A stretch of 41,403 nucleotides of DNA from Acidiferrobacteraceae bacterium (GCA_037388825.1 JARRJV010000011.1:21155-62557), one strand, 5' to 3'; positions 18,025 to 27,373 are shown, numbered from the stretch's first letter. Program-made: numbers and translations. Notes: generated from the letters alone by a model not told the origin.

Positions 18025-18885
18025 TCAATAGGTGAAGACGTAGGTCGTCGTTCCCGGGCACGGTGTTGCCGTACATATCGCCCAGCCACTGGGCAGATAC
18101 ATGATCGTGCTGTGGTTGCCGAACGAAATGCCATCCGGTGCATTGACGTCCTGGATCGGCTCCCCGCCAATCGCAGCCTTGGCATTCGGTGGAATCTTGC
18201 CCGTATAGCACGCGCTGTTGGCCCCCAAGGTGATGTTTACCAGATCGCCTTTGCCGTTGTAGTGCAGGGTGGCGTCGCACGCGCCATGCAGCACATTCAC
18301 GTTTTTGGAGCTTGTTTTCGGGACCCATACGTTGTCCAGAGTGCGCACACTGCCCGGCCCAGCGATCAGGCAGGACTCATTGTTCTTACCGCCCTGAATA
18401 TACGCAGTGGTGGCTCCCGCTACCGCATCCCCCTCGACGAAGATATGGCCTTCAAACGTCGTCGCATTCGAATTGAATTTGACTACCTTTTCGTGCATGG
18501 CATATTCCAGGAATCCGGACTGGGGGTCGCCCTGACCGGGGGCATAAACGTTTTCACTGGCAGAAGGGTCTTCTTGGACTGCATAGTCTGCCGATGCTGC
18601 GAAGAAACTATGGGAGACGGTATCCCCCGACAGCGAACTCACCGTGTACCCGAAATCGGCGCACTGCTTGCTGGCGTCGTCAGGGCATGCGGCCGTAAGC
18701 GGAAATTCGCCGTTGTCCCCGGTAATTGCCTCGACTTTGTAATTGTTGCCGCCACCCTTGCTGTCGACTGTAGTGCAGGAAAACGGCAGCGGATCCGCAA
18801 CGGCATTCGCCGTCACAGCCGTGCTCAACACGACAAGACCAAAAGTCAGCAACCCAACCAAAGAACTACTCATTTGCTTTCGCAT
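18025..18885 (-). CDS. Secreted protein with eight cysteines, function unknown
   Basis: A 286-residue exported protein that I do not recognise. The signal peptide covers residues 1-29 (hydrophobic core LVGLLTFGLVVLST, cleavage near ANAVA). The mature part is rich in Gly, Ser, Asn and Thr, looks largely beta, and has eight cysteines (FSC, AAC, KQC, ESC, GAC, SAC, AIC, TPC), an even number that could form four disulfides in the periplasm or outside the cell. A strong ribosome binding site (GGAAGGGGG) precedes the ATG. It sits between the FecR-TPR-barrel gene and the cyclase on the same strand, so it may be cargo or ligand of that system. The final VFTY is hydrophobic and aromatic but too short to indicate a barrel. 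Confidence 0.75.
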   Translation of the reverse strand: MRKQMSSSLVGLLTFGLVVLSTAVTANAVADPLPFSCTTVDSKGGGNNYKVEAITGDNGEFPLTAACPDDASKQCADFGYTVSSLSGDTVSHSFFAASADYAVQEDPSASENVYAPGQGDPQSGFLEYAMHEKVVKFNSNATTFEGHIFVEGDAVAGATTAYIQGGKNNESCLIAGPGSVRTLDNVWVPKTSSKNVNVLHGACDATLHYNGKGDLVNITLGANSACYTGKIPPNAKAAIGGEPIQDVNAPDGISFGNHSTIMYLPSGWAICTATPCPGTTTYVFTY

Positions 18886-19057
18886 GACACACCCCCTTCC
18901 TAGAGTTTCTCAAAAAAACCTGTTTCCGCTCACTTGAACCTGGCGGTCTCCTGAAACAACAGGCGCACAGCTTCACTGAACCCGCACCTGCTTGACATCA
19001 ACTCCTTGCAAAACACCACCGGACGATACCGTCAATGTGCCCAAGAAATCCTTGAGG

Positions 19058-22000
19058 CTACAAATACAGCGTCACCCGTCCGTAAATCATGCGCGCCGGC
19101 TGCATGGTCGGATTGAGCGCATCAATCTGCTGGTAGGCGAAATTATTGTCCAGCAGGTTGGTACCGCCGAAGGCCACGAATCCCCGTCTTCCGGCCAGGC
19201 GATAGCTCACCGACGCGTCCACCACCCAGAAGTCGCTGCTTTGTTTGCTAACACCGGGAACAGGAGTGCCTCCGGAATCATAGTTCTCGTGGACGTAGGT
19301 CCCCTTCAAGCCATAGGTCCAGCCTGAAGCAGTAAAGTATCGAATTCCCAGAGGGAGTTTGTGCGCCCTGATCTCGCTGACGCTTTCCAGACCCGTGGCG
19401 GGTGAATAGGATCGATTGAGGCGCTGATACTGGTACGCCATGCTTAGCGCAACCCGCTTGCTGGGCGTCATGAACAAATAGGCCCGCCCACCGTCCTCCT
19501 GCCAGTCCGCGCGCTGCAGCGTCGTGGTCGGCGGAAGGGTCGTGGTGTCCGTATACGGGAAAGGAACGGTCAAGTCGCGCCTTGACAACTCCACTCCACC
19601 AAAGACCTGTTGGGAAAACTTCTGGTCCATCGCAATGCCATAGCGCCAGGCGTCCGTCGATGCCAGATCGTCGTAAAACTGGTTAAATCCGGCTACCTGG
19701 GTGGGTTCAAGCGTCTGATCGGTAATCAGGCTGCGCTTGAGTGCCCGGAAGCCCGCCGCGCGCACTGTCGTACCCGGGCGCACCTGCCAGGTAACACCGA
19801 GTTTCGGGTTGACCTGATCTCGTGCCTGCGACAACGGGTCTCTGGTGTCATACGAGTCCCAACTGGCGCCAAGGGTGAGCCTGACGTCAGCCACCATCCG
19901 AATATTGGAATAGACGTAGGCGTTCTTCTGCTTGGCGCTGAGATCACTCGTAGTGCTGCAACCGGGTTCTGTTCCAGTCGGACAGGTAATGGGGTTGACC
20001 TGCGTTCTGTTCACGACTTCGTTCAGGTCAAAATACCCGGTACCGGCAGTGATGTCGTATTTAGCGGAACGGTAAAGGTACTGCAGTTCCGTACCCAGAC
20101 CCTTGTTGTCAGGCCGTTGTTCATCCACTGTAAAACCGGGAAGCGGCGAGTCGTGAAAGGTGCTGTCCTGGCGCTTGTACATGACGGAGGCCAGCAAGAT
20201 CGAGTTCGGTGCAAAGGCGTGGCGCAGACCGCCACGATAGACATCGAACTGCCGGTCGTTTCTAAGAGCCGTTGAAAACGATCCATTCATGAACTGATTC
20301 AGATCGCCGTTATTGGTATCGCGGTGCCGGTACTCGAATTGCACGCTGGTATCCGGCGACAAGGCGGACTGGATAAACGCATTGCCGATGTTGTCCGTCT
20401 GATCATTATTGGCACGGAAGCCATCGGTCTGGAATCTCGACACACCCAGGCTGTAAGACAGATTGTTGGAAATACCGCCAATTACGAGGTCGCCTGACCC
20501 GGTTGCCATTTCACCAAGCGTTCCACTCAGTATCACGTTGACCTGATTACGCTTGAACAGGGAATTGAACTCGTCCGCCGAAGCCACAGCCGGGCCGGCA
20601 GAACTGATCAGGTACAGATTGCTCTCTGCCGCCCGCGGTTGAATGGGCGCCAGATTCAGGGGATCGAGCAACTGGGCCTGCAGCAATTCACTGACGCGCG
20701 CGATTTCGTGCCGTGGCAGTACCGAGTAGGAATCGGCGAGGAAGCGGTGCGCGGAAGAATTGCTAGGGTCGGTATTGACCGATTCGTAGCCTTCCTCCAG
20801 AGCCAACTGCTGGAATCCGAGATCGCTGTAGACCTGCGCCAGGCTTACATTCCGCGCCGCCTCGTCTGAATCCAGAAGCAAACGCGAGCGATAAACCGCG
20901 CGGTTGTCGTTACGCTTGATGGAGTCGTTCACTTCCTTCAGGGCGGCTACGGGCTGGTTCTCGGTTTGCAGGCGGATGCCGTCGTAGAGGTATGCCGTGG
21001 GATCCTTGGGATCGAACTCCTTGGCAATCTTGAATTGCTGGGCATCCAGCGGCGAGCGCTTCTCCTCGTAGTACGCCTTGCCAAGATAGGCGCGCAACAG
21101 CGCACTGTTCCCGTTCAACGCCACCGCCACCTCGAGGTCGCGCCGTCCGGCTTGCAGCTGGCCACGATTGATACGCGTCAGGCCGAGGCCCAAATGAGGA
21201 AGCGGATCGGCACTGTCGGCGGCGATGGCTTTCTCGAAGGATTTTGCCGCTTTGGCAATACGGAAATCCGCGAGTTCTGCAAAACCGAGGGCCATCTGCG
21301 CCCGGCCCAAACCTGGTGCCAGGGCGAGAGACTTCTCGGCTGCAGCGATGGCATCGCGACGGTTACCGAACATCAGGTGGAGTTCGGAAAGGCGTGCCCA
21401 CGCCAGGGCATCCTTGGGCTGGCGCTTCACCGCGGTCAACAGTGATTTGCGCGCTGCCGGCAAGTCAAAACGCGCCTGCTGGGCGTAAGAAAGGGCGATG
21501 TACGCGGCCGCGCTGTCAGGCGACAACTCGACCGCCTTGCGTCCTTCGGCAAGGGCCCGATCGCGATCATTCGACACCACGGCAATCACTGCGCTGAGCG
21601 CATGACCCAAACCGGAACTGGCATCCTGTGCCAGGGCACCGTCTATGTCCGCGCGCGCCTCATCGATCCGTCCCACAGACAACAGTAGCGACGCGCGCAG
21701 GACATGGAACTGGGCATCGCGCTCTTCCTGGGGCACGCCATCCAGGGCAGCGAAAGCCGCGGGGTAGTCGCCGCGGGCCGCGCTTTCCCGGGCGTTGCCC
21801 AGGGACGCAGGCGCACCGGCGCTTTCCCCGAGGGCCAGCACCGGCGGATAGTAGAGTGCCCACTGGGAGGCGTCGCGCGGCCTTACAATGGTGCGCGGCT
21901 GTGGCGCCTTGCCGGCCTCGGCCGCGACCGAGTGGCCGGAGGGAACTGCCATGCTCCCCTGATCATTCGCCGCCCGCACTGTCCCCTCGAATACCGTGAG

Positions 22001-22483
22001 GATGGTTTGCTTCTCGGCCACACGGATAACGAACTCCGTGCCTTCGATTGAACCGTTCAGGTAGGGTGTACTGACTTCAAACTGTCGTGGCTTGCGACTG
22101 AAGGACTGGATCGCGCCTTGCACGAGGCTCAGCAGCGAATGCTCCTTCGGTTTGCTCTTGATGTTGATGAGCCGGACAGTCGTGCGCTGGTCGATTCGCA
22201 GCACCGCCTGGTTGGCCAGAGCAACGGCCGCGCGACTGCGCTCCGCGGCACGCACCGTATCCCCTTCGCAAAGGGTGTCCTGTAGTTTTGCTGGCACCCA
22301 GTCTGCAGCGCCATTGCGCTGAAGTTCGACGCGTCCTTCCACGTCGACCACTTGCCCTGCAGCCGGATCGCAGGATTCGATGGCGTATGCGGTGGGTACA
22401 GAGAGGATAACGAGCAGCGCGGCTGCGGAAAGACGCTGTCCAAATCGCTTGGACATCTTGCCAGAAAAAGAAAAACGAGCCAT
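19058..22483 (-). CDS. FecR domain-TPR-outer membrane beta-barrel fusion protein
   Basis: A 1141-residue envelope protein. The signal peptide spans residues 1-35 (…VPTAYA). A FecR-like periplasmic domain follows at about 45-180, with DTVRAAERSRAAVALANQAVLRIDQRT and the typical YLNGSIEGTEFVIRV and TVFEGTVRA blocks. From about 215 to 600 there are ten or so TPR-like helical repeats (for example ALAEGRKAVELSPDSAAAYI). From about 640 to the end the sequence shows alternating beta-strand patterns of a TonB-receptor-like barrel, ending in GRVTLYL with an outer-membrane-type C-terminus. FecR domains usually signal to sigma-factor systems, and no sigma factor is nearby. It is convergently placed with nothing and heads the minus-strand side of the cyclic-nucleotide island. 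An inverted repeat lies in its upstream region. Confidence 0.85.
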   Translation of the reverse strand: MARFSFSGKMSKRFGQRLSAAALLVILSVPTAYAIESCDPAAGQVVDVEGRVELQRNGAADWVPAKLQDTLCEGDTVRAAERSRAAVALANQAVLRIDQRTTVRLINIKSKPKEHSLLSLVQGAIQSFSRKPRQFEVSTPYLNGSIEGTEFVIRVAEKQTILTVFEGTVRAANDQGSMAVPSGHSVAAEAGKAPQPRTIVRPRDASQWALYYPPVLALGESAGAPASLGNARESAARGDYPAAFAALDGVPQEERDAQFHVLRASLLLSVGRIDEARADIDGALAQDASSGLGHALSAVIAVVSNDRDRALAEGRKAVELSPDSAAAYIALSYAQQARFDLPAARKSLLTAVKRQPKDALAWARLSELHLMFGNRRDAIAAAEKSLALAPGLGRAQMALGFAELADFRIAKAAKSFEKAIAADSADPLPHLGLGLTRINRGQLQAGRRDLEVAVALNGNSALLRAYLGKAYYEEKRSPLDAQQFKIAKEFDPKDPTAYLYDGIRLQTENQPVAALKEVNDSIKRNDNRAVYRSRLLLDSDEAARNVSLAQVYSDLGFQQLALEEGYESVNTDPSNSSAHRFLADSYSVLPRHEIARVSELLQAQLLDPLNLAPIQPRAAESNLYLISSAGPAVASADEFNSLFKRNQVNVILSGTLGEMATGSGDLVIGGISNNLSYSLGVSRFQTDGFRANNDQTDNIGNAFIQSALSPDTSVQFEYRHRDTNNGDLNQFMNGSFSTALRNDRQFDVYRGGLRHAFAPNSILLASVMYKRQDSTFHDSPLPGFTVDEQRPDNKGLGTELQYLYRSAKYDITAGTGYFDLNEVVNRTQVNPITCPTGTEPGCSTTSDLSAKQKNAYVYSNIRMVADVRLTLGASWDSYDTRDPLSQARDQVNPKLGVTWQVRPGTTVRAAGFRALKRSLITDQTLEPTQVAGFNQFYDDLASTDAWRYGIAMDQKFSQQVFGGVELSRRDLTVPFPYTDTTTLPPTTTLQRADWQEDGGRAYLFMTPSKRVALSMAYQYQRLNRSYSPATGLESVSEIRAHKLPLGIRYFTASGWTYGLKGTYVHENYDSGGTPVPGVSKQSSDFWVVDASVSYRLAGRRGFVAFGGTNLLDNNFAYQQIDALNPTMQPARMIYGRVTLYL

Positions 22484-22507
22484 GTTCCCCTACCCCGCAA
22501 GTTCGGA

Positions 22508-22546
22508 GCCCTTTGTTGTAACTGAAATAATCCGCAAACAAAGGGC
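22508..22546. repeat. Inverted repeat upstream of the FecR-TPR-barrel gene
   Basis: GCCCTTTGTT (22508-22517) and AACAAAGGGC (22537-22546) are perfect ten-base arms separated by 19 bases, lying 25-63 bases upstream of the ATG of the FecR-TPR-barrel gene. It could be an operator for a dimeric regulator or an mRNA hairpin in the 5' leader. Confidence 0.5.
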
Positions 22547-23197
22547 CTAAGAACTACCCCGTTTCTGCCGGATCCGTTTCCCCTGTTGGTACTGGCTTGT
22601 TCGTCTTTCGACTTATAATAATCTTGATCGCTTTGATCGGTCACTGGCTTGGTTTTGCGTCCCTGCTACCGGCGGAGGTTGCTGCAACCACCTGTAACGG
22701 AAATGCATCAATGCCACACCAGCTTTGTCGCCTACTTGTTGCAGTAGTGGCGTCATGTATACAAGCAAGCTGTTTTACATGATCGCCATTTCTTTGACAA
22801 TGCTTTTATTGTGACATCGTGCCACGCGCCGTGCATTCGTACTGACGTTTCTGAACTTCCAAGTTCAGCACAACTAACAACCCGCCAGTTACCCCATTGA
22901 CTTCCCAGGGGCCGCACCCACTCCTTGCAACTCAACTTCCGACTTTTCCGATTTCTATTCGCTGACAAGGCCTTCTTCACCCAGATGGTGCCCGGATCGG
23001 CCGACTCGGTAATGACGAATAGCCATCAGCACGGCAGGCTCCTTCACAAAAGAAGAGAGCGATCATGTTCGCAACGGACTCTACGGTGGCGCGTCAAATC
23101 CGGGCGCTTGCACGAACTGGTGGGCTACCTCGACATCTGCGACAGCAAGGGATCGCTGTAACGCTTCGACCAGCATGATGGCGGCGCGAGCATCGCC

Positions 23198-23362
23198 ATG
23201 GGACCACAAAGAAGAAACCTGCTCCGCTTGATCACGTCTTTCGATCCCGGTGCCTGGTTCGCGACCTGCGCCGCTGTCCGCGAGGAAGTGGCACCGCTGC
23301 TGGTCAGTGAATTTGAACTATTGTATGCTTTTTCAAACGGCCAACTGCGCGGAATTTTTTGA
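23198..23362 (+). other. Doubtful small ORF or gene remnant
   Basis: A 54-codon frame (from ATG at 23198, ending in GQLRGIF) with protein-like composition. Upstream in the same phase, after a TAA at 23159-23161, the sequence LHELVGYLDICDSKGSL also looks protein-like. Together they could be a decayed gene of about 130 residues split by a stop. There is no good ribosome binding site and I recognise no family, so coding status is weak. Confidence 0.2.
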
Positions 23363-23471
23363 TACCCGGTCGCCCATCTACCGCCCGGAACATAGGCAAC
23401 TGTGGCGTACCGCGCGACAACAAGAGCCTCGAAGTTTCTTGTGAGCTTTACCGATCCGGAGACAGTGCACC

Positions 23472-26147
23472 ATGCGGTGGTTGACCAAGCTCCTGATGAT
23501 TAAGGACGAGGAGCGCTCGTCGATGGTGTACTACGTCACGATCTTCGTGCTCATCGGCGTGGGCCTGTCGCTCGGCCGGGGAAGCATGGGTGCGCTATTC
23601 CTGAAACGCTACGGTATTGAGTACCTGCCGATAATGTACGCGGTGCTGAGCGTGGTCATGGCAGTGGCGAGTCTCGCTTACGCTTCCTACGTAGATCGTA
23701 TTCCTTCCGAGCGGATGTTCGTGAAAATGCTCGGCGTGCTGGGCATCCTGGTAGCTGCCATCTGGGGGACCATGTCCTTCACAAACGCCGAGTGGGTCTA
23801 TCCGGCGTATTACCTCGTATACGAACTTGCATCCGAGTTGGTCATCGTCCACACCAAACTCTACGTGGAACAGAACTTCGACAGCCTGCAGTTGCAGCGC
23901 CTGTCAGCGCCGATGTTTGCCAGCGCGAATATTGGCAAGTCCGTGGGTGGCGCACTTCTTGGTGTGATTGTGCCGATCATCCAGGTTTCAAACGTCCTGC
24001 TTGTCTGGGCGGCGCTCGTAGCGATACCAATTTTGCTCATCGTCCTGCGACACAGACATGTGGGGATTTCGCCATTCTTCGTTTCCGGACGGAAAGGCCG
24101 TGGCGTTGTGAAGCAATCGGTGGAACATGTGGCCCAGGGTCTCAAGTTCTTTCAGAAGACAGAAATGCTTCGGGCCGCATCCTATGCACTGTTTTTCATG
24201 GTAATCAGTTTTTTCATTCTTCGCTATTCGGTGAACCGGGTCTTGACCGAAACCTTTCCGACTGAGGACAAGCTCGCTGAGTTCATCGGATGGATCAGCG
24301 CAGTCACCGGTACGGTCGCACTGTTGGTTCAACTGCTGCTTACTGGCCGGCTAATGCGCCGTTTCGGGGTAAAAAAGGTTGGATTGATATTTCCCTCGTC
24401 CGCCGTTCTGAGTTTCCTCGCACTCGTAGTCAGCTTCAGCCTGCCGGCTGCACTGATCGGCATATTCTCCCGGGACGTGATCTTCCCCGCCGTGCGCAAA
24501 CCGTCGAGGATGGTTTTTCTACATGCCCTGCCCGACTACATGATGGGGCGCGTAAATGCGCTGTCCGTGGGCCTGGTGCTTCCGCTGGCGCTTCTGGCAA
24601 CGTCCGGGTTTCTAATGTTGACGCAGAGGCTGTCGGAACCGACCTATTTTGTTGTCGGCGGCATGTGCTCCAGCCTGATTTATCTATATTTCAGAATGCG
24701 CGCCAATCGTGCCTACACGCCGGCTCTCCTCGCGACACTGTCCCACAGGTTGTTTCTTCCGCAGCGCCAGGGCGAGGATATGCTGAACGCGGGGAACGAG
24801 GAACTCTGCAAGCAGCTGGTGCGTGGCGTGTCCGGCCCGGATGAGAATATGGCGGTAGCCTATGCAAGGATGCTCACTGCGGTCTGTCCCGATGACGCGC
24901 CACGAACGATTGCCCAGCGACTGCCGACAGCCAGCTACCCAACGCGGGACCGTCTCTTGCGGCTACTGATCGCCGGAAAATTACCGGTTTCGGATATTCT
25001 ATACGACTCGCTGGCCGACACGGATACTCGTCTCAAGGCAACCATTCTTGAGGCGCTGTTTGACACAAGAGACCCGCGTGCTCGCGAATATGTCGACCAA
25101 TGTCTTCATTCCGACAATCCCCGACTGGCGGCGACCGGCATTTTCGGGGCGTACCGCTACGAACGGGCCCACCTTGAGCCGTCGGTGCAAGAAACCTGGC
25201 AACGTTTGCTTTCCAGTCCCCGGGACGTCGAAAACCTCGCGGGGCTCGAGCTGATGGCCCGGATACCCGATCAGCGGCTCGTGCCACAGCTTCGCAAGCT
25301 CATGGAGAATCCTTCAACACGGGTCCGCCGGGCTGCCCTGAAGTCTCTGGCTTGCTTTCCGCAAGGGTCATTGGCTGATTTTGCGCCGGTACTGCGGGCG
25401 CTATACAAAACCACGGATCCCGAGCTCCGCGCTCTGTGTGTAGAGGGCTATCGGGTACTCAGCGCGGCAGAACGACACCAGCTCTGTATTGAGGCGCTTG
25501 AAGACGAACACAATGCAGTACGCGATGCCGCGCTCAAGCTGATCGAGGAAAGCGAAGGCCGCGACCGGGCTGTGGATATCGTAAAACAGTGGATCCTGGA
25601 GAATCGCGGCTTTCCGCGCGCCCAACAATCGGCGTTGGGCGCCCTGTCGCGCTATCGGCTGCCTGGCGAGGTATTCAAACGCATCGCCGAGTCGAAGGTG
25701 CATGAGGCCAGCAAACTTGCACACGCTCTCCGTGTCATCCAGAGTGACTACGAAGCGAATACCCGTACCGATCCGGTGCTGGAGCTGCTTGCGATCGTGT
25801 TGCAGGAAAGGGTGAGCCAGGTGCTCGATCTGGCGCTCATGGCCATGGAGAATTTCGAGGATCCGGCGACGATCACCGCCGTTCGCGCGGGGCTGGCGAC
25901 CAACGACCGCCGCCACATCGCCCATGCGTGCGAGGCACTGCACAATCTGCATGACCATACACTCACGGCGCCCCTCATTGCACTTGTAGACAATACCGGC
26001 TTCGAGAAGAGAGATGCGAATGTTGCGCAGGAAGATACATTCCAGAACGCGCGCGAAGTGATTGCCTGGTGCATGCACCATCCGGACGCATGGTTGCGCG
26101 AGTGCGCGTCGCGAACCGCTCCGGCGTCCGTCGCAGCGGGAACGTAA
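23472..26147 (+). CDS. ATP/ADP translocase-like MFS transporter fused to HEAT repeats
   Basis: An 891-residue protein. Residues 1-420 form about twelve membrane helices of the MFS/nucleotide-transporter (NTT, Npt1-like) type, with the early block GLSLGRGSMGALFLKRYGIEYLP and VDRIPSERMF in the second loop. Residues about 430-885 are soluble helical HEAT-like repeats (DTDTRLKATILEALFDTRDPRAR; NPSTRVRRAALKSLACFP; DEHNAVRDAALKLIEES). NTT-family proteins exchange or import nucleotides in intracellular bacteria, but homologues with HEAT extensions occur in free-living bacteria, where the role is unclear. GGAG precedes the ATG. The next gene, a cyclic-nucleotide-binding domain, starts one base after this stop, so the two products probably act together at the inner membrane. 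Confidence 0.85.
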   Translation: MRWLTKLLMIKDEERSSMVYYVTIFVLIGVGLSLGRGSMGALFLKRYGIEYLPIMYAVLSVVMAVASLAYASYVDRIPSERMFVKMLGVLGILVAAIWGTMSFTNAEWVYPAYYLVYELASELVIVHTKLYVEQNFDSLQLQRLSAPMFASANIGKSVGGALLGVIVPIIQVSNVLLVWAALVAIPILLIVLRHRHVGISPFFVSGRKGRGVVKQSVEHVAQGLKFFQKTEMLRAASYALFFMVISFFILRYSVNRVLTETFPTEDKLAEFIGWISAVTGTVALLVQLLLTGRLMRRFGVKKVGLIFPSSAVLSFLALVVSFSLPAALIGIFSRDVIFPAVRKPSRMVFLHALPDYMMGRVNALSVGLVLPLALLATSGFLMLTQRLSEPTYFVVGGMCSSLIYLYFRMRANRAYTPALLATLSHRLFLPQRQGEDMLNAGNEELCKQLVRGVSGPDENMAVAYARMLTAVCPDDAPRTIAQRLPTASYPTRDRLLRLLIAGKLPVSDILYDSLADTDTRLKATILEALFDTRDPRAREYVDQCLHSDNPRLAATGIFGAYRYERAHLEPSVQETWQRLLSSPRDVENLAGLELMARIPDQRLVPQLRKLMENPSTRVRRAALKSLACFPQGSLADFAPVLRALYKTTDPELRALCVEGYRVLSAAERHQLCIEALEDEHNAVRDAALKLIEESEGRDRAVDIVKQWILENRGFPRAQQSALGALSRYRLPGEVFKRIAESKVHEASKLAHALRVIQSDYEANTRTDPVLELLAIVLQERVSQVLDLALMAMENFEDPATITAVRAGLATNDRRHIAHACEALHNLHDHTLTAPLIALVDNTGFEKRDANVAQEDTFQNAREVIAWCMHHPDAWLRECASRTAPASVAAGT

Positions 26148-26148
26148 C

Positions 26149-26583
26149 ATGGCTGATCTCTATACCCGCATACTCATGCTCAGCAAGGCGCCGGTGTTCT
26201 CGAGCGTAAACACGGAAGACCTGCGAGTCCTGGCATTGGAGCTTGAAGAGGAGGCATGCTTTGCCGGTGAGCGGGTCTTTGACATTAGCGAGCCCAGCGA
26301 CCGGGTCTATATCATCGAGAGCGGCAAGATCGGAATTTCGATCAACCCGGACCCGAAGGCGAAGGAGTTCATCGCGACACTGGGGCCCAATGAATGCTTC
26401 GGAGAGATGGGCATATTCGATGACAATCCGCGCTCCGCAACCGCACACGTCCTTGAGGACTCGACGCTGCTGGTGCTGGACAAGGCAAAACTGCGAGCAT
26501 TGGTTCTTAACTATCCGGAAATGGCACTTGGTATGCTTCGCAGCCTGAGCCTGCGACTGCGTGAGGCAAACCGCAAACTGTAG
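26149..26583 (+). CDS. Stand-alone cyclic nucleotide-binding domain protein
   Basis: A 144-residue protein made of a single CRP-type cyclic nucleotide-binding domain with no DNA-binding helix-turn-helix. The phosphate-binding cassette is intact: F84-G85-E86 (the Glu that holds the ribose 2'-OH), then NPRSATA with Arg95, which contacts the cyclic phosphate. A beta-roll (about 25-115) and a C-terminal helix (LNYPEMALGMLRSLSLRLREANRKL) follow the usual fold. The ATG lies one base after the stop of the transporter-HEAT gene, so translation is coupled. It is probably a regulatory subunit that transmits cAMP or cGMP level to the transporter-HEAT protein. In related systems this domain can be fused to the transporter. 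Confidence 0.88.
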   Translation: MADLYTRILMLSKAPVFSSVNTEDLRVLALELEEEACFAGERVFDISEPSDRVYIIESGKIGISINPDPKAKEFIATLGPNECFGEMGIFDDNPRSATAHVLEDSTLLVLDKAKLRALVLNYPEMALGMLRSLSLRLREANRKL

Positions 26584-26608
26584 GGGACGCTGAACAGGAG
26601 GGATCGGT

Positions 26609-27373
26609 ATGGAGCGAAATAGCCGCGCGGGGAGATTCGCCGCGCGTTTTGCATCATCGACAATCGGTGCACTGCTGTGCGCGCTTGCTGTCGCCCCAAT
26701 TACATACGCCGACGCATCGGTCGCCATCGGTGCCGATCCGCACTATACACGGGCAGGCTTCTTCGATATGCACGTGTGCGACTGGACGGATCGGCCACTG
26801 TTCTTCCTCGTCGTCTTTTCAACCGAGCGCTATGCCGAAGTGAAGAGCGTGGACGTGATCAGACCCAATGGCAAGCCGCTGGTGAAAATGGATCTCAGCC
26901 GCTACCGGATCATCAAGCGCAAAAACAAACCGGAGAAGCGGGCATTCATAAACAAGCTTCCTCTGCCGCGCGACGCAACGGACGGTTGGTATTCCGCCCG
27001 AATTGCTCTTCGGAACGGGAAGCACTATGTCGCCAAGGACTTCGTCGTCATCTACCCGATCCCCCCCGCAACCGGCCTGACGCCGCGGAATGGTGTCGAG
27101 AATATCCCGGTACCTTCGGTCCTGAAGTGGAACCCCGTACCGGGCGCCAAATACTACAAGGTATATATAAAGGATGAGTGGGAAGGCGATAGGCTCATAT
27201 ACAAATCGAAGCTGCTGACCAAACCCCGTTTGGATTTACCGCCAGGGATCCTCAAACCTGGTGGTTTGTACAGCTGGCGCGTGCACGCCCGCGACGTCAA
27301 TGAAAACGTTCTCCTTGGTGATTTTAATCACGGGTCCTTCACGGGCGAGACCGAATTCAGTACCGCAGAATAG
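26609..27373 (+). CDS. Exported protein with C-terminal Fn3-like domain, function unknown
   Basis: A 254-residue protein with a signal peptide (residues 1-35, cleavage near ITYADA). The N-terminal half contains an immunoglobulin-like stretch with PNGKPLVKMDLSRYR and WYSARIALRNGKHY. The C-terminal half (about 155-254) has the pattern LTPRNGVENIPVPSVLKWNPVPGAKYYKVYI and YSWRVHARD of Fn3-like beta sandwiches. Two Ig-like modules suggest binding to protein or carbohydrate in the periplasm or outside. AGGAGG lies seven bases before the ATG. It is the third gene of the transporter-HEAT/cNMP operon, between the binding domain and the phosphodiesterase. No catalytic motif is visible. Confidence 0.7.
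   Translation: MERNSRAGRFAARFASSTIGALLCALAVAPITYADASVAIGADPHYTRAGFFDMHVCDWTDRPLFFLVVFSTERYAEVKSVDVIRPNGKPLVKMDLSRYRIIKRKNKPEKRAFINKLPLPRDATDGWYSARIALRNGKHYVAKDFVVIYPIPPATGLTPRNGVENIPVPSVLKWNPVPGAKYYKVYIKDEWEGDRLIYKSKLLTKPRLDLPPGILKPGGLYSWRVHARDVNENVLLGDFNHGSFTGETEFSTAE

Larger units (their letters stand above)
22484..23471. other. Long divergent intergenic region of the cyclic-nucleotide island
   Basis: A 988-base gap between two divergent operons, visibly more AT-rich in its first half. It holds the inverted repeat at 22508-22546, a TATAAT-like hexamer at 22614-22619 without a good -35, a TTGATCG direct repeat near 22624-22639, and short frames of doubtful coding value in its last 550 bases. 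No RNA gene was recognised. Confidence 0.6.

Noticed and set aside
17794-18903. 369-codon frame opposite the secreted eight-cysteine protein
   Set aside because: The minus strand has a signal peptide, a strong ribosome binding site and a terminator downstream; the plus frame has none of these.
22791-22830. Possible CRP site (TGTGACATCG...) in the divergent region of the cyclic-nucleotide island
   Set aside because: Only the left half (TGTGA) matches; the right half does not resemble TCACA.
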